64,000 nucleotides of DNA from Halovibrio salipaludis (GTDB taxonomy: Bacteria > Pseudomonadota > Gammaproteobacteria > Pseudomonadales > Oleiphilaceae): positions 1 through 64,000 of the forward strand of contig NZ_NSKD01000008.1 in assembly GCF_002286965.1 (NCBI RefSeq), in the 5' to 3' direction. Positions 43,801 through 53,774 of the stretch are shown piece after piece. Numbering within the stretch: the first letter of the stretch is position 1; each line of letters starts with the position of its first letter. The notes under the pieces are model-generated. The model made no database searches and was not told where the DNA came from. It saw nothing but the letters and a program-made list of their open reading frames with translations. Made by a program: the position numbers and the translations under genes.

Positions 43801-45789
43801 CTAACGCCCTTGGGCCCAGCTCGTCTGGGCCAATTGCATGGCCCGATTGACTTCATCGGTTGGTATATCGCTCGGTTCGCCCTTTTCAAGAGGGTCGTAG
43901 TGAAACACGTACAGTCGTGACGCGAACTCGGCCACCGGCAGCGAGGCTTCACCATAGAGCTCGCCGTGGCCCTGGGTCGAGGTCACAATATCCTGGCCCC
44001 AGTTCTGCCCGCTGTCGTTATTTGGGTTGAAAAAATAGACGCGCATGGTCTTATCCGTATCCAGCGCGAGCCGCTGGATGGTGATCGCGTGCCAGCCGAG
44101 AAAGCGCGTGGCACTGTCGGTGACCGCAATACCGGCAGGCTGTGGATTGATGACCGGAATATTGCCGTTGTAGAAGGGGTGGTAAGCCGCGTAAAAGTCA
44201 CGGATAAACCCCTCAAAGTCCTTCAGGCCGCCGGTGAACACATCCACGGCTATACGGAATCCGTGACCCACACGATCACCGTGGAATTCGGCGTTGACCC
44301 ATTTATGCGGGTCCTCTCCACGCCCGGCGCTGCGGCGGCCCATTTCGAAGTAGATGCGATCCAGGTGTGGCACGGTCAGCAGTGAGACGGCGTCCACATC
44401 CACCGGGGGCTCGGTAGCCAGTCCGGCGCCCAGCTCCCGCGATGAAACACTGTTGCCTTCAAAGCGCATCACCACTTCGTCGTCGCGTGCCGCCCAGGCC
44501 AGGATCCGGAGCAGTTCCTCCGGCATGCTGTACGCCCACATGGACAGGGCGCGGGTGGACTGGCAGGTGGGGTAGTTCCCCTGCCCTATGCCCAGCGGGC
44601 GCCCGAGCACATTGAGCACGTCGGCAAGCAGGAAACGCTCCGGTGAGCGGGCGCTGCCAAAAACCGCCACCATTTTCCGGGCGGCCGCGTCACAGAGGGA
44701 CAGCCGTATCTGGCGCCACAGGGAGGGGGCCACCGGAGGCGCATAGAGAATACCCCGCTCAAGCATCATGGCCAGGCCATAGGCACACTGGCTGGTCTCG
44801 GGAAACACAGCCTCATCAATCAGGGTGTGGATCAACGCCGGGTAGCAGTGAAACGCGTCGGCACCCGTGTAACTCAGGCCCAAAGCTGTCGGAATCAGGG
44901 CGTTCCAGCGGCCCCGCAGGTAGCGTATGAACACAGGCATGTAGGCCGACACCAGCCCAGTGCTGTGCATGGCCCGGGCAAAGGCGATGGCCTCCTGCAA
45001 CAGGGCGGCGTCGTCCATGTCCGCCAGTCGTTCCGAGTAGACCTCGAAACCGGGATCTTCACGGCACGCCTCGGTGGGGCTGAATACGGCGTTGATCAGT
45101 TGCAGCGCGTCGTCGCCGACTTCGCCACCCAGCGCGTCCGGTTTCTGCAGGCAGACCGCGATCTGCGTCACCATCTGTTTGACGCCCTCCACCTGGACCG
45201 GGCGCTGTTCCAGAATCCGCCAGACTTCGGCCACCAGATGTTCCAGAAGATTCTCGTAGCCCAGGTGCCGGAGCAGGTAGTGATAGAGATTCTGAACCGC
45301 GTAACCCAGCTCATTGGGCCGCAGCCGATCGCTTTCCTGCAGATCGCCGACCACCAGATCCAGATTCATGGCCAGGACCTGGGCGAGAAAGTGGTGAGCG
45401 TGTTCCGCCGAAATCGACGGATGGATGTAATCGCCCTTGGCCACTGCCAGCAGGCGGATCTGGCTCAGGCTTTCGACCAGCGTCGCGGTGGGTTCGCCGT
45501 AACGCACCGTGCGCACGGCCAGTGAGGGCACCAGCGTCTGGGGGTAGTCCCAATCACTGCCGCCAAAAAACCCGGCGCTCTCAATGGCGGGCACGCGCTC
45601 GTAGAGCGCCTCCAGGCCTTCGGGACTGAACATCAGGGGCTGTGCTGCCTCAATCACCTCGAAAACCGGCGAGACGCCTTCAACTGAATTGACTTCAGCA
45701 AGGCGGCTGATGGCCGCGTCGAGTGTCGTCACGAGCGCCTCAGGGGCGCCGTCATACTGCGTTTTGGGTTCATGTTCAGCTCCGTGCAC
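43801..45789 (-). CDS. Uncharacterised protein with papain-like Gln/Cys/His/Asn signature
   Basis: The protein has 662 residues, with GTG as start and no signal peptide. The first 390 residues are mainly helical with no recognised domain. The C-terminal 270 carry IGQGNYPTCQSTRALSMWAY (Gln 403, Cys 409), then GWHAITIQRL (His 567) and VYFFNPNNDSGQNWG (Asn 588). A Gln exactly 6 residues before the Cys, then His, then an Asn-containing N..WG segment is the order of papain-fold enzymes. I infer a cysteine peptidase, amidase or transglutaminase-like activity. It is read with the ATP-grasp gene, so ligation and cleavage or transfer of an amide is a working idea. Confidence 0.6.
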   Translation of the reverse strand: MHGAEHEPKTQYDGAPEALVTTLDAAISRLAEVNSVEGVSPVFEVIEAAQPLMFSPEGLEALYERVPAIESAGFFGGSDWDYPQTLVPSLAVRTVRYGEPTATLVESLSQIRLLAVAKGDYIHPSISAEHAHHFLAQVLAMNLDLVVGDLQESDRLRPNELGYAVQNLYHYLLRHLGYENLLEHLVAEVWRILEQRPVQVEGVKQMVTQIAVCLQKPDALGGEVGDDALQLINAVFSPTEACREDPGFEVYSERLADMDDAALLQEAIAFARAMHSTGLVSAYMPVFIRYLRGRWNALIPTALGLSYTGADAFHCYPALIHTLIDEAVFPETSQCAYGLAMMLERGILYAPPVAPSLWRQIRLSLCDAAARKMVAVFGSARSPERFLLADVLNVLGRPLGIGQGNYPTCQSTRALSMWAYSMPEELLRILAWAARDDEVVMRFEGNSVSSRELGAGLATEPPVDVDAVSLLTVPHLDRIYFEMGRRSAGRGEDPHKWVNAEFHGDRVGHGFRIAVDVFTGGLKDFEGFIRDFYAAYHPFYNGNIPVINPQPAGIAVTDSATRFLGWHAITIQRLALDTDKTMRVYFFNPNNDSGQNWGQDIVTSTQGHGELYGEASLPVAEFASRLYVFHYDPLEKGEPSDIPTDEVNRAMQLAQTSWAQGR

Positions 45790-45893
45790 TCCAGGCGCCC
45801 CCTTGCCGCCAAATTAGGCCAGCCACTGTTAGAATGGGAGTCGCATTACTACCTAGCCCATTGAACCTGCAAACAGCGCTCGACTGCAACCGA

Positions 45894-48233
45894 ATGCATC
45901 AACTACCCATTGACCCCCACCGTACACGCTTCATGGACGCCCTGCAGCAGGGTCACGCCGTTGTGACCGCGGACACGGGCTCCGGCAAGTCCACCCGTCT
46001 GCCCGTCTGGGCCAGCGAACAGGGAGCCACCCTGGTGATCGAGCCCCGCCGGGTTGCCTGCACGGCACTGGCCGGCTTCCTCGCCCGGCAACAGGGAACG
46101 GCCCTCGGTGAGGGCATTGGTTACGCCGTCCGGTTTGATATGCGCTGCAACAGCGACACGCCACTGGTTTTCGCCACCCCCGGCATGGCGCTGCGATGGC
46201 TGGGCGAAGGCGGGCTGCAGCGATTCCGGACCGTCATTCTGGACGAATTCCATGAACGGCGCTGGGACACGGATCTGCTCCTCGCCCTGCTCCAGCACCA
46301 GGACCACCATCACCTGGTCGTGACCTCCGCGACCTTCGCCGCGGAGGCCGTGGCCCGCCATCTACAGGCGCCATTGATCGAGGCGGAGGGGCGGCGGTTC
46401 CCGGTGACCCTCCAGCATGAGGCAAAGGATGAGCGCCAGATGCCCGAAAGCCGCCATCTGGCGGAACGCATGGCCCGGGCCATCAAGCGGGCGCTCAGCC
46501 AGACCCACGGACCCGTGCTGGCGTTCCTCCCGGGCCGGGGCGAGATCCGTGATACGGAGCAGGCCCTGGGAGATCCTGGCGTCCCGGTACTGACCCTGCA
46601 CGCCACCGTGGACGCCGAGTCCCAGAAAGCGGCACTGGCCGAGGACGGCGGCCAGCGCGTGATCCTGGCCACCAACGTGGCCGAGACCTCCCTGACCATT
46701 CCCGGCGTGACCGCCGTGGTCGACTCCGGCCTGGAGCGGCGCACCCACCAGCGCAACGGCCGCACCGTGCTCAGCCTGGCCGCCATCAGCCAGGCCTCGG
46801 CGGACCAGCGCAGTGGCCGTGCCGGGCGCACCGACGCGGGCACGGCCATCCGGCTCTGGGGCCGCGGCGCACCGCTGGAGGCCACCACCGCGCCGGAAAT
46901 CCAGCGCGAGGAGCTGACCGAGCTGGTGCTGGCCGCCGGCTGCGCGGGCACACCCGCAAGCGCGCTCCGTTTCCCCGACCCGCTGCCGGAAAAAGCCCAC
47001 AATGCGGCCCTCGAGCAGCTCCAGCGCGTGGGCGCCGTGGATGAAGCCGGTGTCGCGACCGGGTACGGGCAGCGCCTGTTCCAGCTTCCCATCGACAGCT
47101 TCTTTGCCCACCTGATCTCGGCCATGCCGGATGCCGACACCCAGGGCGCCATGGCGGACCTCACGGCCGCACTGAGCACGCGCCCGCGCCTTTTCCGCTT
47201 CCCGGACAAGGAAGACCAGCGCCGCGCCCTGGGCGACTGGCTGCCCGACCCCTGCGACGCCACCACACTGATCGCCCTGTTGCGGAACCGCCCACCGGCG
47301 CCGTTGAGCGTGAACAACCAGGCCCGCCAGGAAGCCCACCAGCTTGCCGGGCGCATCCGGGACGCCCTGGCCCTTCCGGGCATCCCCAATGAACCGGTCA
47401 GCAACCCGGACCACCTGCGCCGGGCCATTGCCCGCGCGGCTCCGGAACTGGTTTTTGTCCGCCGCGAGAAGCGCCGCCAGGCCATGGGCAACGACGCCCG
47501 CGAGGTCCTCCCGGATGAGGCCTCCAGGCTGCCGGAAGAGGCCGAAGCCGCACTGGTGCTGGACGAGCACAGCACCCCCGGCAAGCGCGGCCACCGCCAG
47601 ACCATCACCATCGCCACCTGTCTGGCCCCGGTGCCACTGGCCATTCTGGACGAGCTGGAGCTGGGCGAGGTCCGCTTCGGGGAGATGCGCCTCGAGGACG
47701 GCGAACCCCGGGTTCGCCGCGAACGCCTTTACGCCAACCGGGTGGTCAGCTCGGAGGATACGATCCCCGCTGGCTCGGAGCTGCGCAACGCTCTCGCCGA
47801 ACTGATCCTCCAGGGCCAGCTGCTCCCCCCTGTTGGCGACAGGGTCCAGGCGGACATCCAGCAGTGGGCGCTGTATGTGGCGCTGGGTCATGGTGAAGGT
47901 GCGGTTCCGGAATCCGCCCAGCAGTGGCTCTGCCAGCGCCTGCAGGCGCTGGGCGTGGAGGAGCCCGGGGATGAAAGCCTGCTTGAGCCCGGGGATCTCG
48001 CCTTTGAGGGCATTCCGGAATGGGAACGCGAAACCTTCGACCGGCGTTACCCCCGCCGGATTTCACTGGGGGATCTGGTCATGGATGTAACCTATGAACC
48101 CGCCGCCCGGCGCATCACCCTGGACTACCGCCACGGCCCGCGCAGAACACCGCCCAAGCGCTGGGAACTGCCCAGCTGGAAGGGCTGGAAGATCCGCTAC
48201 CGCCGGGCCAGCAAAGTGGTTACGGTCCAGTGA
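45894..48233 (+). CDS. DEAH-type ATP-dependent helicase, HrpB-like
   Basis: This 779-residue SF2 helicase has Walker A in VVTADTGSGKSTRLPVWA, motif Ia VIEPRRVACTAL, motif II DEFHERR, motif III VVTSATFAAEAVARHL, motif V LATNVAETSLTIPGVTAVVDSGLE and motif VI QRSGRAGRTDAGTAIRLW. A long C-terminal region resembles HrpB (ending KRWELPSWKGWKIRYR). HrpB is a predicted RNA helicase of unclear function. ATG 45894 is used; the frame stays open 57 codons further upstream. It is divergent from the papain-like gene over 104 bases that must contain both promoters. Confidence 0.85.
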   Translation: MHQLPIDPHRTRFMDALQQGHAVVTADTGSGKSTRLPVWASEQGATLVIEPRRVACTALAGFLARQQGTALGEGIGYAVRFDMRCNSDTPLVFATPGMALRWLGEGGLQRFRTVILDEFHERRWDTDLLLALLQHQDHHHLVVTSATFAAEAVARHLQAPLIEAEGRRFPVTLQHEAKDERQMPESRHLAERMARAIKRALSQTHGPVLAFLPGRGEIRDTEQALGDPGVPVLTLHATVDAESQKAALAEDGGQRVILATNVAETSLTIPGVTAVVDSGLERRTHQRNGRTVLSLAAISQASADQRSGRAGRTDAGTAIRLWGRGAPLEATTAPEIQREELTELVLAAGCAGTPASALRFPDPLPEKAHNAALEQLQRVGAVDEAGVATGYGQRLFQLPIDSFFAHLISAMPDADTQGAMADLTAALSTRPRLFRFPDKEDQRRALGDWLPDPCDATTLIALLRNRPPAPLSVNNQARQEAHQLAGRIRDALALPGIPNEPVSNPDHLRRAIARAAPELVFVRREKRRQAMGNDAREVLPDEASRLPEEAEAALVLDEHSTPGKRGHRQTITIATCLAPVPLAILDELELGEVRFGEMRLEDGEPRVRRERLYANRVVSSEDTIPAGSELRNALAELILQGQLLPPVGDRVQADIQQWALYVALGHGEGAVPESAQQWLCQRLQALGVEEPGDESLLEPGDLAFEGIPEWERETFDRRYPRRISLGDLVMDVTYEPAARRITLDYRHGPRRTPPKRWELPSWKGWKIRYRRASKVVTVQ

Positions 48234-48294
48234 ACGCGGTTCCACGCCGGCTTCCAGTGTGGAACAATGGCGTCTTTCATAAGGAGGGGCACTG

Positions 48295-49251
48295 ATGGCA
48301 AGACTCTGGCTGACTGGGTTGTTCTGCCTGCTCATCCTGCTTCCGGCAGGCACAGGTGCATCGCCACTGACAGACGGTCTGGATACCCGGAACCTGCAGC
48401 TTGCCTCCGTTCACTCAGCTGTGGTTGATCTTGAAACCGGCTCCCAGATCCATGGCAAGCACGCCCAGATCCCGGTCCCCATCGCCTCGATCACCAAGAT
48501 AATGACCGCCCTGGTGGTTCTGGAATCCGACGAGCCACTGGATGAGTACCTCACCATCCTGGAGCGGGACCGCCCGGCTCCGGTCAACGCCTACTCCCGC
48601 ATCCGCATCGATTCCGAGGCCACGCGCCGGGATCTGGTGCGCATTGCATTGATGGCCTCCGAGAACCTGGCGGCCCATCAGCTGGCGCGCCATCACCCCG
48701 GCGGCTACGAGGCCTTCATCGAGGCGATGAACCGTAAAGCCACCCTGCTCGGCATGAACAATTCCCAGTTCGTGGATCCGGCCGGGCTGTCCTCGAAGAA
48801 CCAGTCGACCGCCTCGGACCTGACACGGCTGATGCGCGCGGCCTGGGAAAATGAGACCCTGCGCGAGCTCTCAACCACGCGTTACCATACGGTGCACTTC
48901 CGCAGCCCGCGCTACCAGCTGCGCTATGGCAACACCAACGTTCTGGTGCATCGGCGGGGCTGGCCGGTACGCCTGACCAAGACGGGTTACCTGAACGACG
49001 CCGGGCGCTGCCTGATGATGGTGACCCAGGTGGACGACCGCCCGGTGGGCATGGTGTTCCTCAACTCCTTCGGGAAGCGCACCCCACTGGGCGATGCCGG
49101 GCGTGTGCGGCGCTGGCTCCGGACGGGCAACAGCGGCGCCGTTGCCGGCGCCGCCAAACGCTATGAGCACCGACAGGTCCAGGCCCTGAAGGCCCGCGAG
49201 ACCCAGACCGCCGAAAACACACACAAGGATTCAATGGAGACCGCGCAATGA
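48295..49251 (+). CDS. pbpG: D-alanyl-D-alanine endopeptidase (PBP7 type)
   Basis: The 318-residue S11 peptidase has a signal peptide (LFCLLILLPAGTGASP). The active-site S-x-x-K is SITK (Ser 65, Lys 68) in VPIASITKIMTALVVLE. The second motif is SEN (MASENLAAHQ) and the third is KTG (LTKTGYLNDAGRC). PBP7 cleaves D-Ala-meso-DAP crosslinks of peptidoglycan in the periplasm. AAGGAGGGG lies 6 bases upstream. Its stop overlaps the start of the CopD-like gene (ATGA). Confidence 0.92.
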   Translation: MARLWLTGLFCLLILLPAGTGASPLTDGLDTRNLQLASVHSAVVDLETGSQIHGKHAQIPVPIASITKIMTALVVLESDEPLDEYLTILERDRPAPVNAYSRIRIDSEATRRDLVRIALMASENLAAHQLARHHPGGYEAFIEAMNRKATLLGMNNSQFVDPAGLSSKNQSTASDLTRLMRAAWENETLRELSTTRYHTVHFRSPRYQLRYGNTNVLVHRRGWPVRLTKTGYLNDAGRCLMMVTQVDDRPVGMVFLNSFGKRTPLGDAGRVRRWLRTGNSGAVAGAAKRYEHRQVQALKARETQTAENTHKDSMETAQ

Positions 49252-49703
49252 TCGGACTGTCCCTTTCCCTGCATGCCCTCGCCGCCGTGATCTGGGTGGG
49301 CGGCATGTTCTTCGCCTATATGGCCATGCGCCCCGCGGTGGTGCGGGTGGTCGACCCCTCCCAGCGTCCGCTGCTGTGGTGCCACGCCCTGTCGCTGTTC
49401 TTCCGCTGGGTCTGGGCCGCGGTGGGCCTCCTGCTGGTCACCGGCTACGGGCTCATCCACGCCTATGGCGGCATGGGCAACGTCAACTGGCACATCCATA
49501 TGATGCACGGGCTCGGCCTGCTGATGATGCTGCTGTTCCTGCACATCTTCTTCGCCCCTTATAAGCGCCTCAAGCAGGCCGTGGACAGTGGCGACATCGA
49601 GGAAGGCAAGCGCCGGGTCGGCCAGATCCGCAAGTTCGTGGCCATCAACCTGGTCATCGGCCTGATCGTGGTGGTCATCGCAACCGGCGGGCGCTACTGG
49701 TAA
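49248..49703 (+). CDS. CopD-domain integral membrane protein
   Basis: The 151-residue protein has four hydrophobic helices. It starts LSLHALAAVIWVGGMFFAYM and contains LFFRWVWAAVGLLLVTGYG and HIHMMHGLGLLMMLLFLHIFF, with conserved His residues that in CopD-type proteins may bind metal or haem. A copper or redox role is possible but unproven. It is translationally coupled to pbpG and overlaps the convergent methyltransferase gene by 10 bases. Confidence 0.82.
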   Translation: MIGLSLSLHALAAVIWVGGMFFAYMAMRPAVVRVVDPSQRPLLWCHALSLFFRWVWAAVGLLLVTGYGLIHAYGGMGNVNWHIHMMHGLGLLMMLLFLHIFFAPYKRLKQAVDSGDIEEGKRRVGQIRKFVAINLVIGLIVVVIATGGRYW

Positions 49704-50227
49704 CGATAACGGTAGATCCGCGTGGCGTAGAGATCCGGGAGCTCGCTGACCGTCTCGGGCTCACGCCCACGCAGGGCAAAGCAGTGGCTGATCACCCAGC
49801 GCACCGACCCCGGATCGCGCTCCAGCCGCTGCTGTACCGCCTGCATCCCCTCTGGCATCAGATAGCACAGCAACACCTCCACCCCGTCCAGGTCCGCCTC
49901 CCGGAAGTCCCGCCTGTGGAAGCGCAGGTTCTCCAGTCGCATCAGCCGCGCCAGTAACACGGATACCAGCCAGGGAAAGAACGATACCTCGTAACCGACC
50001 ACCTGCGTCCGCGGGAAACGCCGCGCAAAGCGGATGGCAAGGGTCCCCCAGCCGGAGCCCATGTCCGCGATGCCCCCTTCAGGCGGCGCTTCCACCAGCT
50101 CCAGCATCGCCCTTGGCGCCCGGCCGAGGCTGGGCATCGGCGGCATGCCCGTGCGCAGGGTCGACCACAGGATGGACGCCCCCACCACCAGAACCACGGC
50201 AAGCACCACCAGAGCCGCTATCTCCAT
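49694..50227 (-). CDS. Class I SAM-dependent methyltransferase, membrane-anchored
   Basis: The 177-residue protein has an N-terminal hydrophobic helix (IAALVVLAVVLVVGASILW). A short Rossmann fold follows, with motif I IADMGSGWGTLAIRFARRFP, motif II VVGYEVSFFPWL, and a later VEVLLCYLMPEGMQAV. The target molecule is unknown. It is a small family often annotated only as methyltransferase. The gap 50228-50264 separates it from the MFS gene on the same strand. Confidence 0.8.
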   Translation of the reverse strand: MEIAALVVLAVVLVVGASILWSTLRTGMPPMPSLGRAPRAMLELVEAPPEGGIADMGSGWGTLAIRFARRFPRTQVVGYEVSFFPWLVSVLLARLMRLENLRFHRRDFREADLDGVEVLLCYLMPEGMQAVQQRLERDPGSVRWVISHCFALRGREPETVSELPDLYATRIYRYRYQ

Positions 50228-50264
50228 GGAACGCCCGCTCCCCGCCTCATGTAAGGCTCAGCAC

Positions 50265-51602
50265 TCATCCGGATTCCGACTCCCGCCAGTTCTCGGCCAC
50301 ATCCTGCCCCCGCCCTTCATTCACCGGCAGCACTGTCAGCATGGCCAGCACGAACAGGACCAGGCAGAACAGAATGGCATCCGCCAGCCCCAGCGCCCAC
50401 TGGATCAGCCCCAGCCCCAGGATGCCGACAATGGCCGCCAGCTTGGAGGCGGTACCCCAGAAGCCGAAGAACTCCGCCGCCTTGCCCGTGGGCGTAAGCA
50501 CCCCCACCAGCGCCCTGCCGGCGGACTGGGCCGACCCCAGGCTGAGCCCGGCCAGAACCCCTGCCACCAGGAACACCTCCTGGGCCTCGAAGCTCAGCCC
50601 GGCCAGCCGCTCAAGCAGCAGCGTCATATTCGGCGTCTGCCAGATGGCCAGTATGGCCACCACCCAGAGCCAGAGCGTGATGAGGTAGGTCCGGCGCGCG
50701 CCCCAGTGGCCCTGGAGCCAGCCGAACAGCAGCGCACCAATGGCGGCGGTGATCTGGACGGTGATGAACATCAGCGTACGCGTGGCCTCATCCCAGCCGA
50801 TCACCTGGGAGCCGTAGATGAACGAGAAGCTGACGATGATGTAGATCCCGGCCATGGAGAAGAAGATCGAGACCAGCAGCCAGCGCAGGTCCCGGAACTC
50901 GTTCACCATCCGCCCCGTGGCCAGAAGACGGCTGACGCCCAACCGGGTCAGCGACCAGCCTTCCGGTACCACACGGGCGTCGCCGCGCTCGCGGACCCAG
51001 ACAAAGGTGGGAATCGCGGCCACCAGAAAGAACACCGCGGCAAAGGGCCCGACCCAGCGGATGGTGTCGTAGTTTTCCGCCGTCACCTCCCCCAGGAAAG
51101 CCAGCGTGAAGGCCGTGGCCACCAGCCCGCCGATGTAGCCCAGGCTCCAGCCCAGCCCCGAGATCCAACCCAACGCCTCGCGCGGGCCCAGATCCGGCAG
51201 GAAACTCGAGATGAAGCCCTCGCCGATGGCGTAGGCAAAGTTGGAGACAATGATCAGCACCATGGCGATGGCGATCCAGCCCGGCTCCACAAAGTACAGC
51301 AGACCGGTCGCCACCACGGTCACAAGGTAACTGGCGAACAGGAAGCGCTTGCGCGAGCGCGTGTAATCCATGACGGCCCCGCACACCGGATTGGCGACCA
51401 CCACCAGGGCGTAGCTGACCGCCAGCGCCAGGCTCCAGAGGAAGTTGCCCAACCGGTAGTCGGGGCCATCGCCAACGATCACGCGGGTGAACAGATCCCC
51501 GAACACCACCGTGATGATCAGCAGCGTATAGGCCTGGTTGGCGAAATCGAACATTGCCCAACCAAAGATCTCACGGCGCGGGGCGCGGGTCTGTGCGTCC
51601 AT
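50265..51602 (-). CDS. MFS transporter, UMF1 (Atg22-like) family
   Basis: The 445-residue protein has about 12 membrane segments. The N-terminal FGWAMFDFANQAYTLLIITVVFG is the hallmark of the UMF1/Vps22-type MFS group, and GAVMDYTRSRKRFLFASY corresponds to the MFS loop. LGSAQSAGRALVGVLTPTGKAAEFFGFWG is also characteristic. The substrate is unknown; yeast Atg22 exports amino acids. Its start overlaps the stop of the TonB-dependent receptor gene by one base (TGATG), so the MFS protein may carry the same nutrient inward across the inner membrane. Confidence 0.88.
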   Translation of the reverse strand: MDAQTRAPRREIFGWAMFDFANQAYTLLIITVVFGDLFTRVIVGDGPDYRLGNFLWSLALAVSYALVVVANPVCGAVMDYTRSRKRFLFASYLVTVVATGLLYFVEPGWIAIAMVLIIVSNFAYAIGEGFISSFLPDLGPREALGWISGLGWSLGYIGGLVATAFTLAFLGEVTAENYDTIRWVGPFAAVFFLVAAIPTFVWVRERGDARVVPEGWSLTRLGVSRLLATGRMVNEFRDLRWLLVSIFFSMAGIYIIVSFSFIYGSQVIGWDEATRTLMFITVQITAAIGALLFGWLQGHWGARRTYLITLWLWVVAILAIWQTPNMTLLLERLAGLSFEAQEVFLVAGVLAGLSLGSAQSAGRALVGVLTPTGKAAEFFGFWGTASKLAAIVGILGLGLIQWALGLADAILFCLVLFVLAMLTVLPVNEGRGQDVAENWRESESG

Positions 51603-53655
51603 CAGGGGCCCTGGAAGGTAAGCGAGACACTGGCGTGAATGGTACGTCCGGGGGCGGGTTCATAGAAAGCGCCAGTGCTTTCGTTGTCGCTGGCATTGAC
51701 CCGGATATTGCTGAAATAGTCCCGATCAAACAGGTTCTGGACGCCCCACCCCAGCGTCAGGCGTGATCCGCCCAGCGCCAGCTCGTACTGGCCACGCAGA
51801 TGCACAAGGCCATAACCACTGGCGGACACCCCATTGGCATCACTGACGTAGACATCACTGATCGCCTCTGTCTCAACCGCCACCATCCAGGGACCCTGAT
51901 CCCAGGCGGCCTCCAGGAACAGGTTGTGTTCCGGCAGCCCCGGCAGCCGGTTGCCGGCCAGTCCATCCGGGTGATCCCGGAAGCGGAAATCCGACCACGT
52001 GTAGGCCCCGGTCAGGGTCAGGTTCTCCGTGACGAAGGCCTCACCCCCCAGTTCAACACCATCACGGCGGGTTTCGCCCGCATTGCGGTAGGTGGTACTG
52101 CCATCATCATTCTCGTTGACGACGATCTCATCCTCGGTGGTGACACGATAGGCAGCCAGCTCATAACGCAGCCGCTCGTTCACGACCCCCTTGAAACCAA
52201 CCTCCGTGTTGACCGCCTTCTGAGGCGTCAGCTCCGGGGCGGTCTGATTGTTGTTGGCTGTAGCGTCAATGAGTTCCGTGAACGTTGGCGTTTCAAACGC
52301 CGTCCCGACGTTCGCATACAGCTGATGCCGGGGATGGAAGGACCAGGTGGGGCCCAGGCTGACACTGAACTCATCATAGCTGCGGTCATCAAATGCCCCA
52401 TCGCCGCCTCCCCGCTCCTCGACCTGGAACCGGACATGATCGTAGCGGCCTCCAAACATCATCCTGACGGAATCCGTCACCGCCAGATCCGCCTGCCCGT
52501 AAAGGGCGGTACTTGTGGCCCGCTCCAGGGCATCCCGGGCTTTGGTTCCCCGCTCGCCATTGCTGTTTACGTTGAATCGTTCGCGATCATCACGCTGTTT
52601 CCTGAAGGAGGTCCCCAGCGTCCAGTCCACGGGCAGGCCGGCCACTCCGGCCTGGTCGCGGTATTCAGCGGATGTGTCGTAGAAATCCCGCTCGTAACCA
52701 ATCAGGCTGGGCCCCGCGAACGGCAGCTGCTGCTCAAAGTTCCGGCGTGTGTAGAAGGTGGTCAGCTCCAGCACGCCCGGCAGGCTGCGTTCATCGCTGT
52801 AGATCAGCCCGAGCCGCTGCTGGTCCACGCTCTGACCGGCGTCCAGTGTCTCGGCATCCGGATCAGCCTGACGGCGGTCTTCCCTGGCCTGGGCCCGCGT
52901 CAACGCTCCGGGATCCTCCCCGGTGGGCTGATCATAGGCGGTAAAGACCGTCTCCAGCCGCCGCCCCGGGCCCAGCTGGTAACCCGCTTTACCGTTGACC
53001 ATCATCTTCTCGGTTCGGCTCTGGTCGCGGTAGCCGTCGTAATCCAGATGCCAGGCGCTGATATGCCCATTCCAGGCGCCGGAGGTGCCACCTCCGCTGG
53101 CCGCCACCCGGCGCAGGCCATGGCTGCCACCGGTGAGCGAGGCCCGGGGTGGCGCCTTGCCCCGTCCGTCCGGCGTCGTCACCGCCAGCATGCCGCCGGC
53201 GGCATTGCCGTAGAGCGCCGATGACGGGCCACGCAGCACTTCCACCCGTTCGGCGCTTTCCAGGTCGATGGTGTCAATCTGGGACTGGCCGTCCGGCAGC
53301 GTCTCGGGAATACCGTCCACGCGCAGCCGGATCCCACGGATACCGAAAGGCGCCCGGGCACCAAAGCCACGCATGGAGATCCGGAGGTTCTGGGCGAAGT
53401 TGTAGCGGTTCTGGAAGAAGATGCCGGGCACACGCTTGAGCCCTTCATCCAGGCCAAGCCGTTCGCGCCCGTCCTGAAGGGCTGTTTCATCCACCACGGT
53501 TACCGCCATGGGGGCCTGCGCGCGGTCCCGGACCAGCCCTGTGGCGGTCACCTCCACGGGCGCCCCCCCATGCTGGTCTCCTGGGCGCTACTGGCCACGG
53601 GGATGAGCAGCCCCGCCAACGCCACCGCCAGGCCACATCGGTGCCCCTTTCCCAT
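51602..53655 (-). pseudogene. TonB-dependent outer-membrane receptor, one-base frameshift in a G7 tract
   Basis: The mature receptor (FecA-like; plug with RISMRGFGARAPFGIRGIRL and ERVEVLRGPSSALYGNAAGG, then a beta-barrel ending VSLTFQGP) is in one frame from codon 53557. The signal peptide MGKGHRCGLAVALAGLL IPVASSAQ, ATG 53655, is in another. The switch falls at a run of seven G on the minus strand (53563-53569). Eight G would give SMGGAPVEVTATGLV, a continuous receptor of about 684 residues. As written, translation from the signal peptide stops after 35 codons. This is slipped-strand phase variation, a true mutation or a sequencing error. The substrate is probably a ferric chelate (inference). 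Confidence 0.8.
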
Positions 53656-53774
53656 GGGTTGTGCTGCAGTGTGTTCAGCCAAGATACGGACGCCGTGGAG
53701 TTCCCGGAACATTGCACACCACATTACCGAAACCACGGCCAATGTGCATGCCTCGCAGGCCACTGATGCCTCGT

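Noticed and set aside
48239-48265. GTTCCAC / GTGGAAC inverted repeat after the helicase gene
   Set aside because: Seven-base stem with a 13-base loop and no T-run; not convincing as a terminator.
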